Assembly (NCBI RefSeq): GCF_019112545.1
Contig: NW_025064886.1
Span: 805,225 to 869,224, forward strand
Direction: 5' to 3'
DNA length: 64,000 nt
Source of the DNA: Guyanagaster necrorhizus
Lineage: Eukaryota; Basidiomycota; Agaricomycetes; Agaricales; Physalacriaceae
In this document: piece by piece, positions 1 through 11,652 of the stretch
Layout: every line of letters starts with the position of its first letter
Position numbering within the stretch: the stretch's first letter is position 1
Notes under the pieces: generated by a model
Database searches by the model: none
What the model was told of the DNA's origin: nothing
Seen by the model: the letters and a program-made list of their open reading frames with translations, nothing else
Program-made: the position numbers and the translations under genes

Positions 1-754
1 AACCGGGCAACCTCGGGTTCCAGGCTTTCCGTGCTCCCGCTCTTCACCATGAATTGAGGAGCCCAATCATCGGGATGCTGATATGCAACGACCGGAGATG
101 GGCGGAAGGCTGGCGATGTTATGGCTTGCAAGGTGTGGAGATAATGTGCATCGGATATGTAAAGCCCCAACGGTATGATCATCTGCTGCTATGTTCTCAT
201 TCGTCTTGATAGAATACGGTGGCGTGGGCCCCAGAGCTCTGGGGTGCTGATCCTAACATGGACCGCAACTATGCTCGTGACGATGCCTTAGTTCGTCTTC
301 AGCTTTTCCGTTCCTTTGCGCTCCCTCTGACGCCAAGAACAGTTCCACCACAAACTCGTCTGTCAAAGCAATGCATATACGAATGCTAGTAAGTTTTCCC
401 GTGTTTCGTTTGAAGGATGACATCGCTCATTACTACAGCGTTCTGTATCACTGCTGCGAGATGTGGCTTGGACGACGGCAAGTTTGAGCTGATAAGTGGT
501 AGTATGATCGTGGATCCCGAAGGCCATATCGTCGCCGAAAACAAAACAGATGGCGATGAACTGATCGTAGCTGATATAGACTTGGATGCTTGCCAGTGCG
601 TAATGGACCTCTCTGTTTCTGAAGGTGAGCTTACAACCGTCGTCGCAGACAAGGTAAAAACCGCACCTTTGCGTTCGCAAAACATCGACGACCCGAGCAT
701 TATGGTATTATTGTCGAACGAGCAGGAGTAGTAGAACCGCCAGAGGTCATTTGA
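1..754 (+). CDS. N-carbamoyl-amino-acid hydrolase-type nitrilase, 3' part
   Basis: The gene enters from beyond the left edge, so the N-terminal half is missing. Spliced reading gives the catalytic-cysteine segment MLICNDRRWAEGW (Cys codon 84-86), then GLQGVEIMCIGYNT, ELWGADPNMDRNYARDD, FHHKLVCQSNAYTNA, ITAARCGLDDGKFELISGS, IVDPEGHIVAE, and the ending FAKHRRPEHYGIIVER before a TGA at 752-754. Cys in an ICNDRRWPE-like context and the HRRPEHYG tail are typical of the D-N-carbamoylase / beta-ureidopropionase branch of carbon-nitrogen hydrolases, which release CO2 and ammonia from N-carbamoyl amino acids. Several short introns are inferred, e.g. ending in TAG before the AATACGG exon and in CAG at about 470 and 650. 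The substrate cannot be read from sequence. The proximity of uracil and cyclic-amide genes fits carbamoyl-compound catabolism. Confidence 0.85.
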
Positions 755-1166
755 GTATTGAGAATTTATGATGCAAGACTATCCATTTTTTGTGTTGTAG
801 ATGTGTTTAGTAAAGCCTGAAAGTCGGTTCAAAGCGACGTGCCTATTTTTTTTTTTTGCACCGAGTACAAATTTACGTTCTGCTGCTCCTACCATCAGGG
901 ATGCAAGATGAAACAAAAATAGCAGGTTCTTCGGAGAGGGTTGTGTTTCGAAAAGCCTGCCGGTGGCGTGCTGCGTAGGAGCTGAGGAACTTACAGATAC
1001 GCAAAACATCAAAGTGTTGTCTAAATATGGACTGCTCCTACTGCGGTCCTCTATTTTTATTTTCTGAGAGGCACAATTGAACCCGCAAATTAGTAAGAGT
1101 CATTGAAGAGGAGTCTATAAGAACCCCTTGTACTACGACTCCTTCTTACCGCCTCTCTTTCAAACA
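755..1166. other. Intergenic region with MT1 promoter
   Basis: No gene recognised. The last 60 bases hold a TATA-like CTATAAGA at about 1115-1122, some 47 bp before the MT1 start. The sequence from this TATA to the ATG resembles the corresponding MT7 promoter on the other strand at 17708-17765. Confidence 0.6.
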
Positions 1167-2245
1167 ATGAGCCGGGGTGGTGACCGTGTCGCTGTCCATT
1201 TGGACCCCAAGTTCTACACACTGACAGAAGACGAAATTGCCTTCTTTAAAGCTCAAACTAGAATAGAAGACGACACTACGCTCAAGAGCCATATCTTTAC
1301 TATCCACGAGGAGGCGTACGAGGTAAATACGCTCATCCTCCGTGGGTAATGTCATAACACAAGACGGTCCAGGTGTACCCTTATTCGTGTATACGCCGTT
1401 TCGGCTTTACCAAGTCAGCGGTTTTTCAATCTGCCGTGTCAGCCTTGTCTGATTCCAACACCTAGGTTGAAGATTTCGAGATTGCCGTACTATCAACAGT
1501 TCTTAAATCTTGGAAAAGATCGCAAGGGGGCTATCTATGCCGACATTGGATGCTGCTGTTCGTAAATCTTCTATCTATGTCTGCCCCTTGAATCTCTAAC
1601 GTCGGTATAGTCGGAAATGACCCCAGAAAGGCCGTTGTAGATGGCTATCCCGTAGAGCAAGTCGTGGCCTCCGATTTGCATCCTGGTATGAACTTTCTAC
1701 CCTATAATTTGTCCTGCACAATCTGAATATATGGCACAGAGTTCTGGGAACTCGGACATAGGCTCTTCAAGAGCACAGCCGAGACATTCCCAGCTCGCTT
1801 CATCCCTGCAGATATCTTTCAGTTGAAAGGTCTATTGAGGGAAGACGTTCCTGCCCCTGTTCCGGAGCTTTCCCAAGTGCAATCTCTAGCGGAGCTGCGA
1901 GGGCACATCTCCGCCATTCATGCTTCGGCATTTTTCCATCTGTTTGATGAAGAAGGGCAGTTCGAAATCGCAAAGATTATGGCGGCACTACTGTCATCTG
2001 AGCCCGGGTCAATGATTTTTGGATCACACGGCGGTCGGCACGAGAAAGGTGTCCGTACTGAGGTCCCCAATACCGAACGTCGCAGCATGTTCTGCCACTC
2101 ACCTGAAAGTTGGCGATTGTTATGGGATGGTGAAATATTCCCCAAGGGCACCGTTCGCGTTGACGCTTTCTTGCATGAAGTCAAACACCCAGATATGCCG
2201 GCCATCAAGAGACACTTCCTCGTTTGGTGCATAACAGTTTTGTAA
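1167..2245 (+). CDS. SAM-dependent methyltransferase paralogue MT1
   Basis: Class I SAM-dependent methyltransferase of a fungal secondary-metabolism type, probably related to the AusD/Trt5-like meroterpenoid enzymes (subfamily from memory, moderate certainty). Five exons: an N-terminal module starting MSRGGDRVAVHLDP with a LTEDEIAFFKAQT segment; a short exon VYPYSCIRRFGFTK; an exon ending YADIGCC; an exon giving FGNDPRKAVVDGYPVEQ; and a long last exon EFWELGHRLFKST...ARFIPADIFQLKG ending LVWCITVL. DIGCCFGND is the glycine-rich SAM-binding motif I, created across an intron. The ATG at 1167 is preferred because it follows a TATA box by about 50 bp and matches the paralogues. Closest relative in the window is MT7 (they share REDVPAPVPELSQVQSLAEL). 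Substrate unknown. Confidence 0.78.
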
Positions 2246-2429
2246 ACTAGATCTCCGGAATTTTTAGGATATATGAGTAGATGCTTAGAATCAAATGATG
2301 CCAAGAGCACCGGTTGACAAGGGAGTGAGATATGTCATAAATGTTCAGGCCAGGAAATCGTGTCTAGATTCTTGGATCGCAATTCGTAATTCAATACAAA
2401 TCCAAGATCATGTCGCTTCGGAGCACCCG

Positions 2430-2760
2430 GACCCTACTAGGGTCTCCAATTCTTAACGTCTATATAGTCGGCGATGATCCCAGAAAGGTGGTCCCGGATG
2501 GCTATCCCGTCAAGCAAATTCTAGCTTGTCTTGCTTACTGCCTGTAGTATCGTTTCATCCTAGCGACTGATTGTACAATCTAAGATATATCACAGAGTCT
2601 TGGGACCTCGGACACAGGCTAGTCTTCAGGAGCACACCTGATACTTTCCCGGCATGTTTCATCCCTGTCGACATCTTCCAGCTGAAGGATTTGCCGAAGA
2701 AAGAAGCAGGCTCTGCGCCTGAACTTTTCCAACTGCAATCCATGGGCGAACTGAGAGGGA
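2430..2760 (+). pseudogene. Truncated methyltransferase relic (MT2)
   Basis: Starts with an intron-3-like remnant (ATTCTTAACGTCTATATAG) and continues with DDPRKVVPDGYPVKQI, then SWDLGHRLVFRSTPDTFPACFIPVDIFQLKDLPKK and LQSMGELRG. Homology stops near 2760, before the conserved AIHASALFHLF block. The N-terminal exons and the whole C-terminal half are absent. An extra residue in the HRLFRST segment and the ARFIP to ACFIP change also suggest decay. Its best match is MT6 (SMGELRG, DLPKK). It lies directly after MT1, as MT6 lies directly after MT7, which implies an inverted segmental duplication. Confidence 0.8.
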
Positions 2761-3278
2761 GATATTTGCTAGTGCCACCATCGAACGGAAGAACGAAAAC
2801 CTAGTAGTAGTAGATTACAAAGAGACCCACGGTAACGACCAGGTGTCAAATCACATGAAGGTGACACTTCGCGACGGTGACACTACCCAGTAAGTTAATA
2901 TGTTGCATCATTGTCGTGTCCATGACTTGGGCGGTGGCCAACAACCCCTCGAGATTTACCAATTCATATCCATTATTAGTGGATCGACTGCAGATCGCCC
3001 CCATGATGCCTGAGAAGTAAAAATAGGCATCTACAAGCGGGGTACCCCAGAACAGAAGTGAGTCCTCCGGTGTTCGAATTGGAGTACTTAAGAATGAGTT
3101 TAAACAGCTTTCAGCTTTTTTCTTAGGGTCTAGGTATCTTCTTTCCCTGTAATTCGATTCCTAAGTGCTGAAAAATAAAACGGAACAGAGAATATCATTA
3201 TAAATCCATTGATGCTACCGAACTTTCATAATGTGTGACACATACATAATATACAATGTCAGAGCGATATTAAACTTC
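2761..3278. other. Intergenic, no gene recognised
   Basis: About 500 bp between the methyltransferase relic and the 3' end of the aldolase gene. Only short reading frames without recognisable motifs; probably 3' flanks and decayed sequence. Confidence 0.5.
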
Positions 3279-4539
3279 TCACAGCAAGAATGCTCCATTG
3301 GTCTCCTGCAAAAGAAGCTTATATTCAGGTTGGAACTTCGAACCCCCAAGTTAGCTATAGAGCACAGATTCGACGGCCTGGAAAACATACGTTGACGTAA
3401 GTGTTCTCCCACCACTGGATGGTCCTTGCAGTGAATTCGGCGTCCTCCTTTGAGATGATGGTCTTTTTTAGCCCGTTGGCAGCGGCAGCCTCAGCCATAA
3501 GCTGGACTTTGCATTGCCGGTCGAGGGCAGCGAACAAATAGACGGCTTCATCAACGGTGTTTCCGACTGAGGAATGGTAAGTAAAATATGCAGCGGACAG
3601 TAATGGCGGAATGAACTCAACGAGTTAAAAGTCCATGATTTTGCAAGATACAAGTCTTAAACTTGGGACCCATAGCCTTGGCGATGTTTTCGCCCTCTTC
3701 CTGGGCAAGAACGATGCCGCCAAAGTTCTCGTACACACAGTGGTTGTCATAAAACAAGCATGAGTCTTGGGTCAGTGTTTCGATGGGGCGGCCGAATGCG
3801 GCCCAGGCTTTGGCGTTGACGGAGTGACAGTGAGCGGCTGCCTTCACGTCGGGACGGGCCTTGTGAATAGCGCTGTCTGTAGATGACAGCGTGGTCAGTA
3901 AAGTCGGAAAAACATTTAGATCACTCACGAATGTAGAATCCGGCCGTGTTAATGGGCAGCTGTGCACCATGCTTAGTAACATAACCGTCAGGACCAACGA
4001 GACACAACATAGATTTCTAGGAAGAGCACAGCGTAAGATAGGTTTTTGATATGTTTACAAAGCACTCACGGTCATGGTCGAGAAGTGTTCGGCAAAGGGG
4101 TTCATCCTTCTCACACTGTAAGTCATCGAGTTGAGCAACACGTGGAAAACTAACCAGTAGTGGTCGGGAAGGACTGGATCACGAACAGTTATGTGACCAG
4201 AAACTCCCTCAGCGAAACCTATCTTTCCCCAGTAACGGAAGGCGGCAGCCATATGCTCCTGAATACATGTTAGTTTCCCTCTAGAGTTAGAAATTTTGCT
4301 GGTTCTCTCACCTTGATCCATTCACGTTCTTCATAAGGATTGTCAAACGTAGGGACAGTACCCAGCTCAATTGTTCCTAACGGTTATTCGAAAACAGAAA
4401 TAAGGAGGAAATAGAGCTGAAGCTTACCCTGTTTGTTTCCACGCCAGGTCCGTCGGAGAGGGTTCTCTTCGAGACCGTCAAGAGACTGGTGGAAAGCGCC
4501 GTTGGAAGTGCCGTTGATACCGTTTGCTGAGGGAGACAT
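3279..4539 (-). CDS. Class II aldolase/adducin-domain protein
   Basis: Cytosolic class II aldolase/adducin fold. Segments in order: MSPSANGINGTSNGAF start; EHMAAAFRYWGKIGFAEGVSGH; HITVRDP; MNPFAEHFSTMTVS; VGPDGYVTKHGAQLPINTAGF; DVKAAAHCHSVNAKAWA (paired metal-binding His); CVYENFGGIVL; ILQNHGLLT; VGNTVDEAV; ALDRQCKVQLMAEAAA. I place the last exon at about 3279-3303, giving ETNGAFLL and stop, because the upstream exon would otherwise run into an unrelated tail. The family includes fuculose-phosphate and ribulose-phosphate aldolases and many fungal members of unknown substrate. It is divergent from the NCS1 permease gene with 276 bp between starts, so co-regulation is possible. Confidence 0.85.
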
Positions 4540-4815
4540 GGTTCCTGCACAAGGTGAGGGACAATCTCATGGTTTTATGACTTAGACGGCCGAATGTGGG
4601 CAAGAAGGTACGTTGGCCGCGGCGAAGGAGTGATCAACTAGGGCAGAATCTCAGATTGCCTGTGAGGGGCCGTTCCCAAGGAGGAAATGGATTTTTACAT
4701 TGCAACCCCATTTGCCGCGGCGTAAAACACCCGCCTCTGCATCGACACCGATGGCCTTGAAAAAAAGCGCGAACAGTATCCTTCACCACCCCGCTCTTCC
4801 CAGTATTTGGCCGCT
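4540..4815. promoter_or_regulatory. Shared divergent promoter, aldolase / NCS1 permease
   Basis: Intergenic space of 276 bp between two divergently oriented start codons. No clear TATA box or operator was recognised; the role is inferred from gene arrangement only. Confidence 0.4.
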
Positions 4816-7149
4816 ATGCAATTCAGTCATTTCCTCGATAAGATTCGCATTCGGGCTGAGGAGGTCGACTACCACGATGCAGACGACGCGGAAGTCATCA
4901 AGTGTCAGCCAGACCTTCTCCCGGTACCTCCATTACCTGAAGGACCGAGGAAATGGGACGCGTTTCATTTGGCCGGATACTGGATTGCTGAGGCGTTTGG
5001 TACGTGTTGTCGCTTTTCGTTGTATACACATTTTCCTGACTAGACTCGCAGGCATCAGGTCTTGTGCACGATTACTTTCTTTTCCAGTCCCATTCTCATT
5101 ATCTGCAGCCAGTATCAGGTAGCTTCAACGGCTGTCGCAAGCGGTTTATCGCCAGGCTCAACAATTGGCGCAGTCTTCCTGGGGCATGTTTTGGTCTGTA
5201 AGTGTACCGGTCGGATATTACGACACGACACTCAACTTCTTTCCAGCTATTGCATGCGCATGTAATGGATGGATAGGCGCCACGTACGGTATCAATTTTC
5301 CGGTGTTCTCAAGAGCCTCTTTTGGGATTAGGTGCGACTGTTACTCCCCTATATGCAACTACGATTAATGCTTGGCTTATAGAGGAACAGCTATCGCTGT
5401 CACTTGCCGTGCAGTCGCAGCAATCGTATGGTTTGGCACTCAAACATATCAAGGTCTGTATTCTCCATTCATTCACTCAACGACTGTTCATTTTTTGTTC
5501 AGGTGGACAATGCGTCCAGGTCATGTTAGGCGCAATCTGGCCTTCGTTCAAATCCTTCCCAAACCATCTGCCCACCAGTGCTCATGTCACGTCCTCACAG
5601 CTATTATGTTTCTTGTAGGCGCCCTTTTCCACCTGTTTGACCAAACCACTCCATTGATGGGGGTCTAGTATCTTCTATATAATTCAGCTGCCTCTTTTAT
5701 GGATCCACATCTCCAAGCTCCGTTATCTCTTCATGGTCAAGGTCATTATCATGCCTATCTTCGGCTTCACATTGTGTAAGCTCTTTTCATCCCTTTCGCT
5801 CCACCCTCATTCTGATAATGATAGTCGGTTGGGCCGTCGGCCGCGCTCACGGATTCGGTCCCGTATTCAGCCAAGGAACCAAAACTACAACGACTCCTGC
5901 TGCGGTCTTGTTCTTTTCGGCGATGACTTCAGCCATTGCTCCAAAAGCTACACTGGCTCTCAATATATGTGTATGGCCACTGCAATTTTTGCTCTTCTGA
6001 AGGCTTAGTTGAGTGTTAGGATTTCACACGATACGCCAAAAGTAGGCGCACCGTTGTATGGACCAATATCCTCTCGTTGTCCATCCCAGTTACGCTTTGC
6101 GCGTGAGCTTCCCTATTATCATTTGTCAAGATGTCCGTTCTCATGTTATACTTAAAGCATTCTCGGAGTTGTGGTAACATCTGCCGTTGAAGTCATTTAC
6201 GGTGTTACTACATGGAATCCTCTACAAGTTTGTGACCTTTGGAGTAGCCGTGCCGCACAATTTTTTGCTGCTTTCTGCTGGTCTCTGGCCGTCATTGCGA
6301 CGAACATCTCGGCAAAGTCAGTTGCACGTCTATCACAGGGACATCATATTGAACACATTTATCAAAAGCTCCACTGCCGTCGGCAATGACTTGGCAATCT
6401 TATTTCCCGAGTACATTAACATTCGTCGCGGTCAATACATTTGTGCGATTCTTGGTGTGGCTGCCTGCCCTGTATGTTCACTTCTTGTTATGTCAAGTGA
6501 CTTCGCGATAACCACTTATTGTACAGTGGATTGTCCAAAATTCTGCCGCGTCGTTCACTTCTTTCCTTGGTGGATACAGCATATTCTTAGCCCCCATTTC
6601 CGGAATCTTGTTGTCTGACTACGTGGGTTTATAACCTCAGGAAATGTGTTTTTGCCTGACCTATATTCGTAGTTCATCCTTCGGCATCAGAATTTCGAAA
6701 TCCCCGCACTCTACCGTCACGGCCGTGGCCAATACTGGTAAGTTGTCGTCTTTTCATCTCGCTGCACTGTTCCCAATTGTATACGTAGGTACACCTCCGG
6801 GTTCAATTGGCGTGCAATAGTGGCATTTACTCTTGCACTCATCCCAAACCTTCCCGGATTTGCCCGCAAGGTCAACTCCCACCTAAATGTTCCTGTCGGC
6901 GCTACGTATCTCTTGTGAGTTCGATTTGATTCATATCAATAATTGCCGACTAATGACGCGGGCAGCTCCGTCGTCTGGCCTGTGGGAGTGGTAGTTGCAT
7001 CTGTGTTTTACCTCACCTTCAGCTTCCTCTTCCCTCCGCTCATCGAGAGAAAGGATATTCAACCCACTTTCACTAGCAAGGACGATAGTTTGGCGGATAA
7101 GAAGGATGAGAAGGACCATTCTGCGACTATTCACGTCCAAGGGGTTTAG
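4816..7149 (+). CDS. NCS1-family nucleobase/hydantoin-type permease
   Basis: Plasma-membrane NCS1 symporter with about 12 helices. Spliced reading gives KIRIRAEEVDYHDADDAEV, PVPPLPEGPRKWDAFHLAG, YQVASTAVASGLSPGSTIG, CNGWIGATYGINFPVFSRAS, FGIRGTAIAVTCRAVAAIVW, FGTQTYQGGQCVQVMLGAIW, LRYLFMVKVIIMPIFGFTL, AMTSAIAPKATLALNI, FNWRAIVAFTLALIPNLPGF and a hydrophilic tail ending TIHVQGV. The FPVFSRASFG and tryptophan-rich WFGTQ segments are family hallmarks. Around ten short introns. The ATG at 4816 (MQFSHFLDK) is chosen because the same frame upstream meets a stop at about 4724. The family carries uracil, uridine, allantoin, hydantoin, cytosine or thiamine. The neighbouring URC1 and N-carbamoylase genes make a pyrimidine or hydantoin substrate the best guess. 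Confidence 0.88.
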
Positions 7150-7728
7150 TTTGATTCATGATTACGACATCCTATGTGGTATTTTATTGGTTTGCAACAT
7201 TCTATTAGATTTACATTAACGCCGTACTGATGATTTGTATATTTGACCTCTATATGATATATAAGATGTTGGCGTATCCAGCCATATTTAACACCGACAC
7301 ATGTAACGGCGGGCTGACAACAAATATCACTTCGTTTAACTGCATTCGTTGCAATCATAGAAAGATGAATTAACGGTGCGCCTTAGGATGATTCCGAATT
7401 ACTGTCGGTAGAATGGAATGTATTTTGGAACTGAGCCTTGTCGAAGCCAATTGATACGGTTCTTGGGCGACAGAGGCCCTCGATGACGCGCCATCTGTGT
7501 TTATAGTAAAAGTTTACTACCCACTGGTATCATTACTGGACATTCACTGATGAATTTTGAAGATGGGTAGGCCGGGCCGGTGGTTTTTCGACCTAGTCTA
7601 CTCGAAACGGCCACGTATACTTCTCGGGACAACCCAATAAGTTTGTGATTCCCTTGTCGCTACCGCAATGACTCACCCAGGGATATATAAGCTAGTAAGC
7701 ACGAGTCCTTGCTTCCACCATCTCAGTC
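7150..7728. other. Intergenic with MT3 promoter
   Basis: About 580 bp with no gene recognised. The 3' end holds a TATA box, GATATATAAG at about 7682-7691, roughly 40 bp before the MT3 start codon. Confidence 0.6.
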
Positions 7729-8795
7729 ATGGATGAACCTGCTTCCGCCCCTCTAGATTTCTCTCTTTACGCCTTAACTGAAGAAGAGACGGCGTTCTTC
7801 AAGGCGGAAACGGGAATACAAAGCGATGTCGAATTGAAGAACCACATTCTAGCTAGCTATTCAAGAGGAAGCGTACAAGGCGTGTGGTCATATTTCAATG
7901 ACCTCTGCTGTCTTCTTATGCGTCACCTCGTAGATTTACCCTTATCCGTGCATTCGCCATTTTGCTTTTCTACGGTGCGAGGTGCTCACGTTTCCACTCA
8001 CCTCGGCCTGATGATCGCCTATAGGATGAAGATCTCAAGGCATCCGTCTTACCAACAATTCTTGAAGATTGTGAAGGAGCGCCTGGAAGCTATCTATACC
8101 GACATTGGATGCTGCTGTCAGTCGTTTGTTTTTCTTTTGTGTTCGACGTCTGAGCAAGCCACAGTTGGAAATGACATCCGAAAGACGGTCTCCGATGGGT
8201 ATCCTATCCAGCAAACTATAGCCACAGACTTGTGTCCAGGTGAGACTTATCATTGTCAACAATAACGCAACCCCTCATCTTATTTTGATGCGTGTCAGAA
8301 TTCTGGGATCTTGGGCACAAACTCTTCAAGAGTACACCAGAAAGTTTCCCGGCGCGATTCATCCCTGGCGACATATTCGAGCTCAAAATTTTGGCAAAGC
8401 AGCCCTTGGTGTCCGGCCCCGAGTTGTCTAAGCTCCAATCCTTTGCCGAACTTTCAGGACGCGTCTCTGCTATTCATGCTTCATCTCTTTTCCACCTCTT
8501 TGATGAGCAGCAGCAGTTCGAACTTGCCAAGATCATGGCGGCTCTGCTGTCCTCTGCCCCCGGGTCGATGATTTTTGGTTCTCATGGTGGCAATCCCACC
8601 AAGGGTGTACGTAACGAGACTGTCGGTAACCGTACCATGTCGATGTTCTGTCACTCGCCCGAGAGTTGGAAGGCACTTTGGAATGGAGGTGTCTTCCCTG
8701 AGGGTGTTGTCAATGTTGACGCCTTTCTCAAGGAAACTGTAGCGGATGGTTCAAGCACGAAATTATATCTCGTTTGGTGCATTACAGTTTTGTAG
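7729..8795 (+). CDS. SAM-dependent methyltransferase paralogue MT3 with frame-rescued exon 1
   Basis: Five exons: 7729-7881, 7934-7974, 8025-8116, 8165-8239 and 8299-8795, summing to 858 nt and 285 residues. Landmarks are LTEEETAFFKAETGIQ, IYPYPCIRHFAF, MKISRHPSYQQFL, YTDIGCC joined across an intron to FGNDIRKTVSDGYPI (SAM motif I), EFWDLGHKLFKSTPESFP and a VWCITVL end. In exon 1 the conserved AIQEEAYK of the paralogues is replaced by ASYSRGSVQG because AGCT is tandemly duplicated at 7851-7858. The usual donor position after AAG reads GC, and a GT donor 2 nt further on restores the frame (4 + 2 = 6). The product therefore looks full length with a changed 10-residue stretch. Substrate unknown. 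Confidence 0.78.
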
Positions 8796-9737
8796 ATTGA
8801 TAGGCTCTCTGGTTCATGTTATTTTTCTTACATGTAGTACCTCTGAATGTGATCCGGCCTTTCGGAATGATCTTCCGGACCGTGTCGTCTGGACTCAACT
8901 TTTCCCCCCCTTCATTCCTCTCTCATCATCTCAGAGACATTACAGTAGGAGTCTCCATTGGACAGTGGACAGCTTTTCTTTGTGAGAAGAACCCTTGTCC
9001 GCTTCGGCTATCCATGGCTTTGAAGAAATACTTCCTATCAGCGGACAGCTTCCGTCCGTCGCCGTAGAGCTATGTAAGTCTGCCAAATTGTTTAAGCAGT
9101 TGCGGCCGTTCACTTCCCTTCTCTTGCGCAGTTTGTGTCAAGTTCGTTCGCCGGTTTGTTTTTCGGCCAGTACTTGGGCATTTGCAGTAAGAGCATGTGA
9201 AGAACGGCCCTGCACGATTTGCCGCTGGTGAATATGACATGTTACACTCACATCACCTTGCGCAAAAGATTTCTATTCTCGTTACGACGTTTTTTGCGCT
9301 CGGCGTTTATTCCACGATAAGACACGTGCGTTCCATTATTACCCCGAGCGTCGTCCGCGGTCTCTGCACATCTCCAAAATTAACGTCGTATTGTAACTGC
9401 GTGGACCGGTGGATGTGCCATGTCCATGGATTTCGTACGGGAAAGCCTGCAGCTTTGAAAAGAGGCAGAGAGTAAGTTTCCTTCTCTCTCCTGCACACAG
9501 ATACTCAGCATCGGTCAAGCTATCGCTCGGTCCGCTTCAATGAATTTGAGCAGTATTTTTGATTGCACCGAAACCGCGGCAAAGGCGCGGCCGATAACAG
9601 GCAACTCATCGGATTTCGGACCGATATCGAAATTGATAAGCAGGACGTATAAAGGCACGTTGCATGATTGGCGTTGTCCTTTTCCTTTCTCTCTTTTCTC
9701 CCTAGGGGTCATTCGAGCGAATACAACGAAGGAAGTC
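8796..9737. other. Long intergenic region, URC1 promoter
   Basis: About 940 bp between MT3 and the URC1-type gene. Several short frames are open on both strands but none shows a domain I recognise. A TATA-like TATAAAG at 9648-9654 lies about 90 bp before the URC1 start codon. Confidence 0.5.
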
Positions 9738-11555
9738 ATGCCAGCCTCTGAAGAAGTATTGTCGCAGATTCTAGCCCAGTTGCAGGCGCTCCAAGTGTCC
9801 CAGCAGACGTTGCAAGCAAAGGTATATTGGCCTATCTTTGTTTTCTTTCCAGATATTGAGCATTACATTGTGAACCAGTTGGATGCAGTTACAGATGGGA
9901 AAATAAAGCCAGCAACTCCTGAGCGCCGTAGTACTCCTATCCCTACCCCTCCTTCGACCAGCGATATCGCCTCCAAGGGTTCATTGTCCTCAAGCCCTCC
10001 TTCACGTATGAAAACCGACAAGGAACGTGAGAAAGTTCTGTATCCAGGCAGAGTTAACCTTACCAGTGAGTATACATGTTATTATCTGAATATTTGTCTA
10101 ACAACGTGTTTGAGCCTACCCGGACCAGCATGGCATCGCACCTCACCCTCTCATCTGGGGTGCCGCGGACCCTACTACCCGTGGTCCAGTCATATGTTCG
10201 CGTCTTCCATCGTCCATCAAGCAGCGCAATGCTCTGGGTGCTCATTCTGGATCCTACTCCATCTATCGTGCTCTCTCTGTCGCAATGGGTAGTCTGTCTT
10301 TGACTCACAAGCCCGACTACAACCTTACCGATCCCCCGGTTTCTATTCCTCCACAGCCTTCCTGGGCCGATCCCAAGAAAATTGTTTCCTTCGATCCATG
10401 GGGTCATCTTGTTCCGTCCGTATTCAAGAAGGAAGTGGAAGAACTCGGTCTGGACGCCAGGCCCAGTATTGCCATCACCAAGGCTCACATGAAGTTGAGT
10501 GAGATCGACGATAGCGTAAGAAAGGGAACCCTCGAAGTGGACGGTAAGATTCTCCTCAAGAGTCGCCCATTGCTGGATGAGACGGGCAAGGTTTGTGAAT
10601 CTGATCCCGGGGTGGAAATGAAAGTGAGTAAGGCCGCAGTGGAGCCTGTTTGGTTCCTCCCTGGTGTTGCAGAGCGCTTCCAAATGTTTGTACCATCTCT
10701 CCACGATGTATTACATTGTATAACACTCCTGGTAGATCCGAGAGTCTTCTCCGTCGCGCCCTGTTTGAAGAAACAGGCGGAATGTACCCTGAACTCATCA
10801 CTCGGCCCGATATCAAAGTTTTCCTCCCTCCCATCGGTGGCATGACCGTGTACATCTTCGGAGACCCCGCGTTCATGTCCGACGAGAGCAAGGTTCTAAC
10901 TCTTCGTGTTCACGACGAGTGCAATGGATCCGACGTGTTCGGCTCAGATATCTGCACATGTAAACCATACCTTATCTACGCCATCGAAGAGTGCGTTCGC
11001 ACCGCACAGCAAGGTGGCGTCGGTGTTGTGGTGTATTTCCGGAAGGAGGGCCGCGCTCTTGGGGAAGTGACGAAGTACCTTGTCTACAACCTGCGAAAGC
11101 GTGGTGGTGATTCCGCGGACAAATACTTCAAGTCGACTGAACTCATTGCCGGTGTTAAGGACATGCGATTCCAGGCGTTGATGCCCGACGTTCTCCATTG
11201 GCTCGGAGTCAAGAAGATTGACAACATGGTTTCGATGAGTGACATGTGCGTTCTATATACGCGCGTTTGACCTTTTGGCGCTAACGGTTCTCTGTTGTGT
11301 AGGAAATATGATGCCATCGTGAATAGCGGTATTCCCATCCTCAAGCGATATGATATTCCTGGTACGTACGGAATAACACGGTGTAGTCGTGCACGGTCTG
11401 CTGATGCGCTATGTACAGACCACTTGATTCCTCCTGACTCGCGCGTTGAGATCGATGCTAAGATCGCCTCAGGCTATTTCTCCAGCGGCAAACAAGTCAC
11501 CGAGAAGGACCTGGTCAAAACTGTCGGCAGGACTTGGGAGGAGACGGAACATTAG
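9738..11555 (+). CDS. URC1: URC1-type GTP cyclohydrolase II-like uracil catabolism protein
   Basis: Fungal uracil-catabolism protein Urc1, a long relative of GTP cyclohydrolase II. A short low-complexity N-terminus (MPASEEVLSQILAQLQALQ, then a PTPPSTSD linker) leads to the fungal-specific region YPDQHGIAPHPLIWGAAD, RGPVICSRLPSSIKQRNALG and AHSGSYSIYRALSVAMGSL, then the cyclohydrolase domain: RVHDECNGSDVFGSDICTCK (zinc cysteines C-x10-C-x-C), YFRKEGRALGEVTKYLVYNL, and DVLHWLGVKKIDNMVSMSD. Introns end at about 10108, 10735, 11302 and 11417. In yeasts with the URC pathway this protein is needed to grow on uracil as nitrogen source; the exact reaction is not settled to my knowledge. The start at 9738 is preferred over the upstream ATG at 9540 because the intervening peptide looks like leader sequence. 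Confidence 0.9.
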
Positions 11556-11652
11556 GATGCCACAGCCTACAAGTTCTTCGTCGTAGATTCTCATGAAGTT
11601 TCGTGCAACCTATATACATACCAAAGTATCCTACAAAATCAAGAGACCTAAT

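Noticed and set aside
363..700. Two minus-strand frames over the start of the window
   Set aside because: They are antisense to the nitrilase-type gene, whose spliced plus-strand reading matches a known family closely.
3325..3350. GGTTCGAAGTTCC, resembling a tRNA B box
   Set aside because: No matching acceptor or anticodon stem could be folded around it; it lies within the inferred last intron of the aldolase gene.
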